Below, in pieces: positions 25,001 to 35,889 of a stretch of DNA of 64,000 nucleotides (positions within the stretch are counted from its first letter, which is position 1; each line of letters starts with the position of its first letter). Made by a program: the position numbers and the translations under genes. This DNA is from Strigamia acuminata (Eukaryota; Arthropoda; Chilopoda; Geophilomorpha; Linotaeniidae), in assembly GCA_949358305.1 (NCBI GenBank), contig OX442316.1, positions 1,550,001-1,614,000 of the forward strand, in the 5' to 3' direction. The notes under the pieces were generated by a model. The model was not told where the DNA came from, ran no database searches, and saw only the letters and a list, made by a program, of their open reading frames with translations.

Positions 25001-25153
25001 TGCTTTAGGTGTTTGTGTTTTTGTTTTTCTATTTTTTTACGTTGCAAAACAAAAACACTTGAAACACAGTAAAGTTTAGAATGCAATCACTGCATTGTTT
25101 TGTTTGTGCTTACCTGTTAAAGTACTGATGAGCAGAAAGTATATCCAAGCCAT
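22042..25153 (-). CDS. Lectin gene A: furrowed-like CCP / F-type lectin / C-type lectin membrane protein
   Basis: Ten exons on the minus strand: 25153-25114, 24625-24440, 24268-24083, 24023-23808, 23589-23341, 23278-22964, 22888-22742, 22595-22365, 22298-22223, 22159-22042. All phases agree; product 587 aa. Order: signal peptide (MAWIYFLLISTLTG), CCP/sushi 1 (about 16-75), CCP 2 (76-137), galactose-binding F-type (fucolectin/tachylectin-like) domain split over two exons (138-292), C-type lectin domain (293-446), CCP 3 (447-510), transmembrane helix (about 524-548), cytoplasmic tail of about 38 residues. The CTLD has QPD, the galactose-type pair, and WDD in place of the usual WND. Drosophila Furrowed has the same domain types but many more CCP repeats, so this is a compact relative. 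Likely role: cell-surface carbohydrate recognition or adhesion. Paralogue: gene B at 46184-50086. Confidence 0.9.
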
Positions 25154-26803
25154 ATTATGTTGTCGTATTGAAAAAAACACTGAAATGAATGTCGCACCGG
25201 TTACTTATAGGTATAGGTAAATACTATCGCAAGAATTTCACCTTCCTGAGGAAGTGTATAAAGGAAAGGAGGAAATAGGCGTCGATGTTGAGTTGCTGAA
25301 ATGACTTAACTTTAGAGTCTACTCACACAAGTTTACCAAATGCATCCTTTTATGGTCATTTGAAGAAAGAAAATAATTGTATATTTATTTAATTATAATT
25401 AACTTTCAATCGTTGCTATTCAATTGGAAATGAATGTTGAAACAATGAATTTTGCAATTTATGTATATACCTGTAGTCACAATTAGAATTCAGTATTTGT
25501 ATTTCTTTGCAGTTGTTTCAGTGTTAAATGAGTCATAAGTGGCCAAGTAACCCAGTAACCTTGTGGGTATACCCAGTGACAAATTATTTCCAAGCAAATT
25601 GTGTCATCACTTCATTAATCATTGAACTGGTGGGAAGAATTGAGTCAAATTTGATACGGAGTAGTATTTCATCAATGAATGAATGTGTGTGAATAAATGA
25701 TTACATAAATACTTGAAATATTAGAAAGTATTGACATTTTTAGAAAATTAGATAGCCCCATTTTGGCTTGAAAATGAATTGTGGAAAATCTTCCGCAAAT
25801 ACAAATTATTTACATAGAATGGGGAATTTTTTCTGCTCCATCACACTCAAGTTGCAGATTTTATTGCTACCGTATTTTAGCGATTAAGAGCCGCGGCTCT
25901 TATTAAAAACGGCCACTTTTGATAGCAAGTACAATTTCGGTTTTTCGTTTTTTGCATTTGTTTAATGTAACAAACGAAGCCTGAACGTCACGAACGAAGC
26001 GTACGATCATTGTTTGTGAGGTTAAATATGGAAACAATACCGTACTTTTGCGAAAATACGGAAAATACACCAAGGGTGTCTCAATTGTCAGTCGCGGCTA
26101 CTATTTCAGGGCGACTCTTAATACGGTACATGACTTTATCAGGAATGTTTTTTTACACCTTTTTTGACTGAATTCGCACTCCAAAACTCTCAATTACGAC
26201 GAGAGCTGTAACCATGTCAGAGGCGAAAGTAATTCTGTCTAAAATTAGGAATTTAGAAAAAGAGGAAATCTCTGATTACATGTTCTGGGCCTATCCTATT
26301 CTATCCTATTTCCCAAGGGAAATATAGCCCAAAACAGGTGGTCAGAGGGAAATATTCAAATGAGAAAAGTGAGCATAAATTGGGCCAATTTTCCATGATT
26401 ATCACAGGAAATGCTCCAAAATAGGTAAAAATTTAGACAAAATGAAAAGAACAAACAGAAGTAAAATGATTTGTACAGGGGCAATAAAATTTAGGAGAAA
26501 ATGAAATTATTTGTAAAAGAATAAAATTAATCCTATCAAAATGAGAAAAATAAAGAAATGGCGCAAATAATGTGCGCAAAATTTCGAATTTTAAAACTGT
26601 CGCGAGCCAGGAACGTGACACCTTTATCTAGCTACAGTTTTTATACAGTATACAATAATATCTTAACTTGGTGAAACATTTGAGAATTTTGGATCAAACA
26701 ATTATTCACCTCATTACTTCTTGTCCACAAGACAAATAAAATTAATGCCCAATTGTTGTTGTCTCTTTAAACATTATTGGGAAAGTGTCTATGTAGGTAT
26801 ATT
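25154..26803. other. Intergenic region upstream of lectin gene A
   Basis: No gene seen. It contains the ACCGTATT-ended MITE (25868-26128) and otherwise AT-rich unique DNA up to the copia target-site duplication. The first few hundred bases should hold the lectin A promoter. Confidence 0.5.
25868..26128. mobile_element. Putative MITE with TACCGTATT ends
   Basis: Begins TACCGTATTTTAGCGATTAA and ends in GGGCGACTCTTAATACGGTA, an imperfect inverted repeat of the start. A perfect 16-bp palindrome AAGAGCCGCGGCTCTT lies near the left end. It has no coding capacity. A lone copy of a similar end (ACGGTAATAAG) occurs near 41815. Confidence 0.5.
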
Positions 26804-26808
26804 ATTAC
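26804..26808. repeat. Left target-site duplication ATTAC of copia element 1
   Basis: ATTAC directly precedes the 5' LTR and is repeated at 40379-40383 after the 3' LTR. Confidence 0.95.
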
Positions 26809-27361
26809 TGTTGGACTTTGGAACCGCTTTTCACCTAATTAAATCGTTTTTCGATGTGAAATGACTTTGAAATGTTTATTTTATTATCCATCGGTTATCT
26901 TTTCTTATTCGGGGTAATTTAGTATTGTTTCTTATGTTTTTCCTTAGTTTCTATGTAAAGGGAATGCATGATGCCTTTTAGATGTGTCTTATCCATCTGG
27001 CATCATGCATCCTCTATTCTGTGTGTATTTCTACTTATTGTTTCTATTTTCGGCCACCAGATGTCTCTGGCAGATTGCAAATGGCCGCGCACACAGCCAG
27101 TGTGTTTCTCTATGTTTTCCAATGGTTTTTGGATCAATTATGTAAGTTTTCTCGAATTAAAGTGTATTTTGTTAATTATCAGTATTAGTTTATGTGCCAC
27201 ACGTCGTTATAAGTGTGGCACACGCGTTTTCTGGCCCAATACAGACCCGAACTCGCGTTTACGCATCACGGCAATTTTTCCAGCTCATGCATTGCCGTGA
27301 GCACGTTATTTTCACGCTTCCAGCACGATTTATCGTGCATTTATTGCGCCACAGAGCTACA
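26809..27361 (+). repeat. 5' LTR of copia element 1
   Basis: 553 bp, TGTTGGACTTTGG...GAGCTACA. It holds four perfect inverted repeats able to form hairpins: 26964-26975 with 26999-27010; 27194-27202 with 27213-27221; 27267-27275 with 27291-27299; 27323-27329 with 27332-27338. Confidence 0.97.
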
Positions 27362-27363
27362 AG

Positions 27364-27375
27364 TGGTAGCAGAGG
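27364..27375 (+). promoter_or_regulatory. Primer binding site (initiator tRNA-Met)
   Basis: TGGTAGCAGAGG, two bases after the LTR, is complementary to the 3' end of animal initiator tRNA-Met (CCTCTGCTACCA). Many copia-family elements use this tRNA, some through an internal fragment. Confidence 0.85.
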
Positions 27376-29107
27376 CCTGGAAAGACACCAGTGCCTCGTT
27401 TTTTCACTAATTTTCCGTAAATTTCGCGATTTTTTCGCGATTTGTGCGGAAATTTTTGTTTATTTCCAGTTTTTCGCCGAATTTCCGATGTCTCGACACA
27501 CTTTGTACCCCGGAGTACAGTGTGGCCACATAGAACTTCATCTCGCTTAGTACCCCGGTGTACGGCGAATTTTTTTTCAGAAGTTTTTCCCGATTTTCAC
27601 AATCGGACGGCGATTTTTTTTCCCGATTTTCGAAATCGGTCGGCGATCTTTCGAAGAATTCCGCATTTTTTATGCGCGGTGTGCACAGGGACGTCTGTGC
27701 ACACAGATTCATCAACTTCTCCTTCTTTTTATTTCAGATTTCGAATTTATTTGTTAGTTTTAAGTTTTTTGGTGTGGGTCAATTAGAATCCTTGGCGCCC
27801 TTCGTCCAAATCTGGGCAAGCGTCACTGTATTCTTAGACAAGGCTGAGCCCTGCGCCACCTAACATTCCCGCGGCCCCAGGTGGTCATAAAGGACGTTAG
27901 GGGGACACTTGTCTAAGGTTTTCAAGCCAATTTTAGCATTGGCTCCCCGTCGAGGTCTTTCCGCTTCGAACAACGTTTGTGTGTGCGTCGGTAGTGCTTC
28001 GAGTGCTTCGAGTGAAAAGTGCTTCAATTTCGTCAATTGTGCTTCGATTTTCGGAAATTTTTCGACGATTTTTCCTCCGCAATCATGCAAAAGGCTTCCG
28101 AAGCGACGTTGGGACGTGTACCGGTCCTGACGACCGGCAACTACGAACAATGGCAACGAACAGTTAAGATGTTGCTCAAAAGTGAAGGCCTGTGGCATCA
28201 CGTCACAGAAGACGGCGAGGAGGATTTTCTGAAGACGGCGGATGATAAAGAGAAACGCAAATATCAACGTCGGAAGGAACGAGCCCTAGGAACAATTTAT
28301 TGTTTGGTATCCGAAGCCAAACAGTCGGCACTCGATGGCTGCGAGACACCGAAGGAACAATGGGACATGCTCGCCAAGATCTACGCCCCCAGTTCACTTG
28401 CCCGTCAGGCAGCTATGCGCCGACAGTTCTTGCAATTGAAACTGGAGCCGAACGAGGAGATGCCCGATTTCCTGGGGCGTGTAGACCTGATGGTTCGTCA
28501 ATTGAAGGACATCGGAGAGGACATTCTCCCTCGACATCAGGCCTACCAGTACCTCGATTTTCTTCCAGCGGATTACGACCAGGCAACGTTCTCCATTTAC
28601 CATTGGCCGTTGGCGAATTTTACCCCGGCCAAAGTCTCCGAACAGCTCTTGTCGGAATACCTTCGTTTGAAGTCGAAATCCGACCACGATACGAAGAAGA
28701 CGTCGGCATTCGCCGCGGACAATCGCAACCGCAGTCAATCTCGCAATCCTCGTCCACTATCGAAAATTCGTTGTTTCAATTGCGATCAGATGGGCCACTA
28801 CGCGAACAAATGCCCTCTTCCGCGCCGACAATTGAAGGAACAGCAACCGGCAGCTGCACTACAAGGACGATCTCGCAGCAAAAACCGACGTCGAAAGGGA
28901 ACCAATTCTCAGCAACCGGGTGGTCAAAGCCGTGAAATTTCCCGCCCGCGACGTGATGCTGCGTACCTCTTGTCTGCGCCACCAGTTGTTACAGCACCGA
29001 CTGTGCATTTCCTCCAATCCCACGAATGGATCGTTGATTGTGGCGCAACAGACCACGTCTCGCACGTTCAAGCGTGGTTCACGAACTTTGTTTCCGTTGT
29101 CCCGTTC

Positions 29108-29660
29108 TGTAGCACTGTGGCGCAATAAATGCACGATAAATCGTGCTGGAAGCGTGAAAATAACGTGCTCACGGCAATGCATGAGCTGGGAAAATTGCCG
29201 TGATGCGTAAACGCGAGTTCGGGTCTGTATTGGGCCAGAAAACGCGTGTGCCACACTTATAACGACGTGTGGCACATAAACTAATACTGATAATTAACAA
29301 AATACACTTTAATTCGAGAAAACTTACATAATTGATCCAAAAACCATTGGAAAACATAGAGAAACACACTGGCTGTGTGCGCGGCCATTTGCAATGTGCC
29401 AGAGACATCTGGTGGCCGAAAATAGAAACAATAAGTAGAAATACACACAGAATAGAGGATGCATGATGCCAGATGGATAAGACACATCTAAAAGGCATCA
29501 TGCATTCCCTTTACACAGAAACTAAGGAAAAACATAAGAAACAATACTAAATTACCCCGAATAAGAAAAGATAACCGATGGATAATAAAATAAACATTTC
29601 AAAGTCATTTCACATCGAAAAAAGATTTAATTAGGTGAAAAGCGGTTCCAAAGTCCAACA
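29108..29660 (-). repeat. 3' LTR of copia element 2
   Basis: 553 bp; read on the minus strand it begins TGTTGGACTTTGG and ends CAGTGCTACA. Confidence 0.97.
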
Positions 29661-29706
29661 ATTCCCTCCTTCGATGTAAAATGTCGGTGTTGAATGATCG
29701 AAAAAG

Positions 29707-32700
29707 TTACTTCGAGACGAAAATGCGTGATAATAAATTCCGGAGGCGCTCTGAACTGAGCCACTTGGTGAAAATGTCGGATACATTTATCTCACCCGGA
29801 ATCTTGCGGAGTTCGAAACATCCGGCAATATGCCACTCACGAAGCCAGTGAAACTTCACTCGAATATGTTTCGTTTTCGAGTTCTCGATGTCGTTGTTCG
29901 TGAACTGAATCGAGGCGAGGGCATCGGAAAATATGATCGGTTTCGATAATCGACGTAAAGGCGGAAATACTCGATAAATACTGTCCAACCAGTATAATTC
30001 CTTGACGATTTCGACTAATGCCACAAACTCGGCTTCCATGGTGGAGCAAGCAACACTGGTCTGTTTTTTGCAGCTCCAGCCAATGGGCACACTTCCGATG
30101 TAGACAATGTATCCGCCGAATGATCTCGATGTAGCAATGTCGGAGGCCCAAGAGGCGTCTGTGCAACCCCATAGTTGACTCGAATCGCATTTCGAAAGTT
30201 CGATGGAATAATCACTCGTATTGGCCACATATCGAAGAACTTGAAGCAAACACTTAATGTGGCTTTGGTCGTAGCAGTTGTTGTACTGCGAGAGAGCGAT
30301 GACCGAGTATAAGATATCGGGACGAGTGCGAGAAGCGAGAAAAAGTAATGATCCGATGAGCGACCGATACGGGAAATCCGGGAGATTGTCCAACGAGCCT
30401 TTCACGAGCGTGGTTCCCGGTGTGACAGGCACTTTAATGAGTGCATCGGACGAAACATTAAACTTTTTGAGGAGTTTATCGATGTAATTGCGTTGAGTCA
30501 TGAAGACTTTCCCGTCACGACGCTCGAATTCCACTCCGAGCAACTTGGTTATCGGGCCGAGGTTGACGATTTCGAACTTGCTCGTGATCAATGCAAGAAT
30601 ACGGTCTCGGATGTTCTCCGACGCGTAAAATAAAACGATGTCGTCAACGTAAACTAACATGATGGCCGAATGTCCAAATGCGTAAACGCAATTACAAGCC
30701 GGAAATTTCTGGAATCCGAGTCCGGTTAACGTTTCATCGAGCTTTTGGTACCACATGCGCCCCGACTGATGAAGACCGTAAAGCGACTTGGTCAACAACC
30801 AGACGTTGTCGGGCGAGGAGCATGTGGCACCGGCGGGAATCCGCATGTAGATTTCGTGGTCGAGGTCGCCGTAGAGGTAGGCACATTTTACGTCGAGATG
30901 AGTATCCCTCCATCCCAACAAGACGACTAGAAGACAGAAGAAAAATCGGATGAGCACGAAGTTAACTACCGGACTAAAAACTTCATCGAAATCAACGCCC
31001 ATTGTTTGGCGGAAACCTTGTGCGACAAGTCGGGCACGGTATCGATGAATTGTCCCGGTGGCGTCCGATTTTAACTTGAAAATCCACTTGCAACCTAGGA
31101 CTGTCTTATCGGGTGGACGCGGAACCTCTTTGTAAACCTCGCGCTTCTTGAAAGTAGAAAGCTCCTCGTCGATTGCTTCGGTCCATTTCGGTGCTTCGGG
31201 CAATTTAACTGCTTCGGCATATGTGGCCGGTTCCCGAAAACACATGAAGACACGATGAGGCGATGGTGGAACATAGGGCATGTGGTGTTCCAAATTGCCA
31301 AAAAAGAAAATAGACTCGTCATACGGTAGCCGATGTGCGAAACAATAAGCGGCGATATCGTTCTGCGACCGCAAGCGGACACCGTGTTCCGGATAATAAT
31401 AAACGTCGACCTTGATCTTTCCCGGGATTTGATCTTTCCGGAGATGTTCCTCTCTCCTCCATCCGCTGAAGGGCGAAACGCCGCCAATAAAACTCCAAGG
31501 GCAATGAAGAGCACGTAAAGGGGCCAAATTAGGCGTACCCGGAGCGGGAATAGGTAAGGCGGCCGCTTCGTCAAGAAGGTCGTCGTCAAAGTCAGAACCC
31601 TGTACAGACATCGCCGTGGTATCGTCAAGACATGGAAGAGTTGGGTAAGAGATCGAACGTCGCAGCTGGGGTAAACGCGTGGAACGTATGGTTGGAGAAA
31701 ATTGGCCATGTCCTGCAACGGTCGCTGCAGTAACGGAGTCATCGGCAGCGGTCACGGAGCCATCAGGAATAGCCTCACCATCCAGAGGCACGCTTGCAGC
31801 GGCGGACGGGGCAAATGAAGCGAAAGACGGAGCGGTCGAAGCGACAGACTGAGCACGACTGATAATTCCATCATCGTCACTACTGCCGGCGGAAGAATCG
31901 TTATCCGAATCGCGACGTCGTCGAGGCCAAGGTTGAGTTGGGAAATTATCATGAAAAGTGACACGCGACGGGGTGTGGCCACGAGCAGGCTCCTCCATGG
32001 GTGGAGCATTGTCATCCGGATCCGGAACATAAAAGGGCGAGCGTTTAAAGTTCTGCCGTTCATCGATTTGGACGTGGACAGTTTCGGTGACAGTGTTCGT
32101 AGCCGGATTCAAAACACGATATCCTCGAGTTCCAGACGCGTAGCCGACGAGAAATCCCTCCCAAGCTCGAGGGTCCAGTTTATTGCGTCCAGGTGCGGTG
32201 AAGTGCACCCAGCACTTGGAACCGATTTTACGAAAATGTCTGACGGAGAGAGCTCGCTGGCGCCACAAAATGTACGGGATTTCGTCGTTGAGCTTCGAAT
32301 GTGGACTTCGGTTCTTGATGTACACGAATGTCACAGCAAGTTCGGCCCAAAGCGTATGCGGAAATCCGGTTTCGGATCTAACGGAGCGGAGATAATCGCC
32401 CATCGTCCGGTTCAGGCGTTCGGCGACTCCATTCATCTGTGGGCTCGCGGGGTTGGTCCGTTGCGCAACAATACCCTTGTCGGCGAGATAACGGTCAAAA
32501 TCCCTTGAAATGAATTCTCCTCCACGGTCGGTACGAATCGTTTTGATCCGGCAATCGGCTATACGTTCGACACGGGAAACAAAGTCTTTGAACGTAGCGA
32601 AAACATCGGATTTACGGGCAATCGGGAAAAGCCAGGCATACCTGGTGGCGTCGTCGATAATGGTGAAGGCGAAATTAGCGCCACCAATGGAAGGCAGTCT

Positions 32701-34614
32701 CGACGGGCCCCAGACGTCCATGTGAAGCAATTCAAGCGGTTTCGTGGTCGAAGGCGCGGAAATCGGCTTATGCGAAGCACGCGTAGACTTGGCGACACGG
32801 CACGTGTTGCATGAAAGTTCCTGTCGAACAGCAGCTGGATCAAGTCCGTAAACCTGGGAGTTAGCAGCCAAAGTCCGCATGGCTTTGGTGTGCAGGTGAC
32901 CCAGTCTGCTGTGCCACAATCCCGTGGCATCCGCGACGTTGACCGACGTAGTAACCGGTTTAAGAGGTGATGTTGCATTTGACTTAGCAACAGGAGGAGG
33001 TGATGTTGCGTTTGACTTGGCAACGGGAAGAGGAGAGGTGAGGGCATTGGAATACATCCGGATCTGTTGAGGTTGGGATCCGGGAATAGGAGCAGGACTG
33101 GTAGGAAAAAGTGAAGGGACCAGTAAGGTGTTGGAGGAGACGGGCAAGCGGAAATCGGTCATATTGTCAGCCGACTTCGTCTTAGCCTTGTTGGAAGACT
33201 TGGGCAATGCGGGAAAGTCCTCTTCCTTCGTCACTAGAGTGGTCGGTGTCGGAGTCGGAGGCAACGATGAAACGGGTGGAGGACTCGAAACATTAGTCGG
33301 AGCGGCGAATGGCGAGATAAGCCCATCCACGAAATAAAGTCCAGACTTCTGTTTCGCCCGAAGAACACTTAGTTTGATGTCCGTTTCATACGTATGCAAT
33401 TCCGAGTTGTGAATGTGGATGTGATGTCCGCATTTATCAATCCGAGAAACCGAGATTAAGTTGGCGCCGAAGTCAGGTGCGAATAAGACGTCGCGTAGCA
33501 TTACGGTGCATTCGCAGCCATCGATGAGCGACTTGACCGGAACGTCACCTTTGCCTGTGACCTTCGAACTGCCTTGTCCTAACTCGATGTTAAACGGGAC
33601 AACGGAAACAAAGTTCGTGAACCACGCTTTAACGTGCGACACGTGGTCGGTTGCGCCGCAATCAACGATCCATTCGTGGGATTGGAGGAAATGCACAGTC
33701 GGTGCTGTAACAACTGGTGGCGCAGACAAGAGGTACGCAGCATCACGTCGCGGGCGGGAAATTTCACGGCTTTGACCACCCGGTTGCTGAGAATTGGTTC
33801 CCTTTCGACGTCGGTTTTTGCTGCGAGATCGTCCTTGTAGTGCAGCTGCCGGTTGCTGTTCCTTCGATTGTCGGCGCGGAAGAGGGCATTTGTTCGCGTA
33901 GTGGCCCATCTGATCGCAATTGAAACAACAAATTTGCGATAGTGGACGAGGATTGCGAGATTGACTGCGGTTGCGATTGTCCGCGGCGAATGCCGACGTC
34001 TTCTTCGTATCGTGGTCGGATTTCGACTTCAAACGAAGGTATTCCGACAAGAGCTGTTCGGAGACTTTGGCCGGGGTAAAATTCGCCAACGGCCAATGGT
34101 AAATGGAGAACGTTGCCTGGTCGTAATCCGCTGGAAGAAAATCGAGGTACTGGTAGGCCTGATGTCGAGGGAGAATGTCCTCTCCGATGTCCTTCAATTG
34201 ACGAACCATCAGGTCTACACGCCCCAGGAAATCGGGCATCTCCTCGTTCGGCTCCAGTTTCAATTGCAAGAACTGTCGGCGCATAGCTGCCTGACGGGCA
34301 AGTGAACTGGGGGCGTAGATCTTGGCGAGCATGTCCCATTGTTCCTTCGGTGTCTCGCAGCCATCGAGTGCCGACTGTTTGGCTTCGGATACCAAACAAT
34401 AAATTGTTCCTAGGGCTCGTTCCTTCCGACGTTGATATTTGCGTTTCTCTTTATCATCCGCCGTCTTCAGAAAATCCTCCTCGCCGTCTTCTGTGACGTG
34501 ATGCCACAGGCCTTCACTTTTGAGCAACATCTTAACTGTTCGTTGCCATTGTTCGTAGTTGCCGGTCGTCAGGACCGGTACACGTCCCAACGTCGCTTCG
34601 GAAGCCTTTTGCAT
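29707..34614 (-). CDS. Intact copia gag-pol polyprotein, element 2
   Basis: One uninterrupted frame of 1,635 aa from the ATG at 34614 (MQKASEATLG). An in-frame non-ATG extension upstream is not needed. Order is copia-type: Gag with zinc knuckle CFNCDQMGHYANKC (about 250-263); aspartic protease with DCGATDH; pre-integrase zinc region (LWHSRLGHLH...CNTCRVAKS); integrase core with MDVWGP, RTDRGGEF and NGVAERLNRT (DDE acidic residues); reverse transcriptase from WIFKLKSD through YVDDIVLF; RNase H with DASWASD and STMEAEFVAL. Protease precedes integrase and integrase precedes RT, which separates copia from gypsy elements. The protease active site reads DCGAT where most copia elements have DSGAT. 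There is no separate env gene. It differs from element 1 at few residues (for example QICCFNC versus KIRCFNC). Confidence 0.98.
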   Translation of the reverse strand: MQKASEATLGRVPVLTTGNYEQWQRTVKMLLKSEGLWHHVTEDGEEDFLKTADDKEKRKYQRRKERALGTIYCLVSEAKQSALDGCETPKEQWDMLAKIYAPSSLARQAAMRRQFLQLKLEPNEEMPDFLGRVDLMVRQLKDIGEDILPRHQAYQYLDFLPADYDQATFSIYHWPLANFTPAKVSEQLLSEYLRLKSKSDHDTKKTSAFAADNRNRSQSRNPRPLSQICCFNCDQMGHYANKCPLPRRQSKEQQPAAALQGRSRSKNRRRKGTNSQQPGGQSREISRPRRDAAYLLSAPPVVTAPTVHFLQSHEWIVDCGATDHVSHVKAWFTNFVSVVPFNIELGQGSSKVTGKGDVPVKSLIDGCECTVMLRDVLFAPDFGANLISVSRIDKCGHHIHIHNSELHTYETDIKLSVLRAKQKSGLYFVDGLISPFAAPTNVSSPPPVSSLPPTPTPTTLVTKEEDFPALPKSSNKAKTKSADNMTDFRLPVSSNTLLVPSLFPTSPAPIPGSQPQQIRMYSNALTSPLPVAKSNATSPPPVAKSNATSPLKPVTTSVNVADATGLWHSRLGHLHTKAMRTLAANSQVYGLDPAAVRQELSCNTCRVAKSTRASHKPISAPSTTKPLELLHMDVWGPSRLPSIGGANFAFTIIDDATRYAWLFPIARKSDVFATFKDFVSRVERIADCRIKTIRTDRGGEFISRDFDRYLADKGIVAQRTNPASPQMNGVAERLNRTMGDYLRSVRSETGFPHTLWAELAVTFVYIKNRSPHSKLNDEIPYILWRQRALSVRHFRKIGSKCWVHFTAPGRNKLDPRAWEGFLVGYASGTRGYRVLNPATNTVTETVHVQIDERQNFKRSPFYVPDPDDNAPPMEEPARGHTPSRVTFHDNFPTQPWPRRRRDSDNDSSAGSSDDDGIISRAQSVASTAPSFASFAPSAAASVPLDGEAIPDGSVTAADDSVTAATVAGHGQFSPTIRSTRLPQLRRSISYPTLPCLDDTTAMSVQGSDFDDDLLDEAAALPIPAPGTPNLAPLRALHCPWSFIGGVSPFSGWRREEHLRKDQIPGKIKVDVYYYPEHGVRLRSQNDIAAYCFAHRLPYDESIFFFGNLEHHMPYVPPSPHRVFMCFREPATYAEAVKLPEAPKWTEAIDEELSTFKKREVYKEVPRPPDKTVLGCKWIFKLKSDATGTIHRYRARLVAQGFRQTMGVDFDEVFSPVVNFVLIRFFFCLLVVLLGWRDTHLDVKCAYLYGDLDHEIYMRIPAGATCSSPDNVWLLTKSLYGLHQSGRMWYQKLDETLTGLGFQKFPACNCVYAFGHSAIMLVYVDDIVLFYASENIRDRILALITSKFEIVNLGPITKLLGVEFERRDGKVFMTQRNYIDKLLKKFNVSSDALIKVPVTPGTTLVKGSLDNLPDFPYRSLIGSLLFLASRTRPDILYSVIALSQYNNCYDQSHIKCLLQVLRYVANTSDYSIELSKCDSSQLWGCTDASWASDIATSRSFGGYIVYIGSVPIGWSCKKQTSVACSTMEAEFVALVEIVKELYWLDSIYRVFPPLRRLSKPIIFSDALASIQFTNNDIENSKTKHIRVKFHWLREWHIAGCFELRKIPGEINVSDIFTKWLSSERLRNLLSRIFVSK

Positions 34615-35336
34615 GATTGCGGAGGAAAAATCGTCGAAAAATTTCCGAAAATCGAAGCACAATTGACGAAATTGAAGCACTTTTCACTCGAAGCACTCGA
34701 AGCACTACCGACGCACACACAAACGTTGTTCGAAGCGGAAAGACCTCGACGGGGAGCCAATGCTAAAATTGGCTTGAAAACCTTAGACAAGTGTCCCCCT
34801 AACGTCCTTTATGACCACCTGGGGCCGCGGGAATGTTAGGTGGCGCAGGGCTCAGCCTTGTCTAAGAATACAGTGACGCTTGCCCAGATTTGGACGAAGG
34901 GCGCCAAGGATTCTAATTGACCCACACCAAAAAACTTAAAACTAACAAATAAATTCGAAATCTGAAATAAAAGGAAGGAGAAGTTGATGAATCTGTATGC
35001 ACAGACGTCCCTGTGCACACCGCGCATAAAAAATGCGGAATTCTTCAAAAGATCGCCGACCGATTTCGAAAATCGGGAAAAAAATCGCCGTCCGATTGTG
35101 AAAATCGGGAAAAACTTCTGAAAAAAAATTCGCCGTACACCGGGGTACTAAGCGAGATGAAGTTCTATGTGGCCACACTGTACTCCGGGGTACAAAGTGT
35201 GTCGAGACATCGGAAATTCGGCGAAAAACTGGAAATAAACAAAAATTTCCGCACAAATCGCGAAAAAATCGCGAAATTTACGGAAAATTAGTGAAAAAAC
35301 GAGGCACTGGTGTCTTTCCAGGCCTCTGCTACCACT

Positions 35337-35889
35337 TGTAGCTCTGTGGCGCAATAAATGCACGATAAATCGTGCTGGAAGCGTGAAAATAACGTGCTCA
35401 CGGCAATGCATGAGCTGGGAAAATTGCCGTGATGCGTAAACGCGAGTTCGGGTCTGTATTGGGCCAGAAAACGCGTGTGCCACACTTATAACGACGTGTG
35501 GCACATAAACTAATACTGATAATTAACAAAATACACTTTAATTCGAGAAAACTTACATAATTGATCCAAAAACCATTGGAAAACATAGAGAAACACACTG
35601 GCTGTGTGCGCGGCCATTTGCAATGTGCCAGAGACATCTGGTGGCCGAAAATAGAAACAATAAGTAGAAATACACACAGAATAGAGGATGCATGATGCCA
35701 GATGGATAAGACACATCTAAAAGGCATCATGCATTCCCTTTACACAGAAACTAAGGAAAAACATAAGAAACAATACTAAATTACCCCGAATAAGAAAAGA
35801 TAACCGATGGATAATAAAATAAACATTTCAAAGTCATTTCACATCGAAAAAAGATTTAATTAGGTGAAAAGCGGTTCCAAAGTCCAACA
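35337..35889 (-). repeat. 5' LTR of copia element 2
   Basis: 553 bp; read on the minus strand it begins TGTTGGACTTTGG and ends AGAGCTACA beside the primer binding site. Confidence 0.97.

Larger units (their letters stand above)
29108..35889 (-). mobile_element. Ty1/copia LTR retrotransposon, element 2 (full-length, nested, antisense)
   Basis: A complete 6,782-bp copy on the minus strand, inserted in the protease region of element 1. Its LTRs are 35337-35889 (5') and 29108-29660 (3'), 553 bp each. Flanking 5-bp duplications CGTTC lie at 29103-29107 and 35890-35894. The primer binding site is at 35323-35334 (TGGTAGCAGAGG on the minus strand). A purine tract lies just inside the 3' LTR (GAAGGAGGGAA, minus strand). 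The gag-pol frame is intact, so the element may be capable of moving. A few LTR bases distinguish it from element 1 and are shared by both its own LTRs. Confidence 0.98.

Noticed and set aside
27194-27863. Open frames over the LTR and leader of the copia elements
   Set aside because: They cross the LTR boundary and primer site, differ in frame from gag, and are explained by the element's regulatory DNA.
28019-28084. N-terminal extension of copia Gag beginning with GTG
   Set aside because: No ATG; the first ATG at 28085 gives a normal copia Gag start.
28203-29275. Several long antisense open frames inside the copia elements (for example 28394-28738, 28859-29275, 31095-31742, 36978-37553)
   Set aside because: They mirror the gag-pol codons on the other strand and appear identically in both copies; no independent family or start context supports them.
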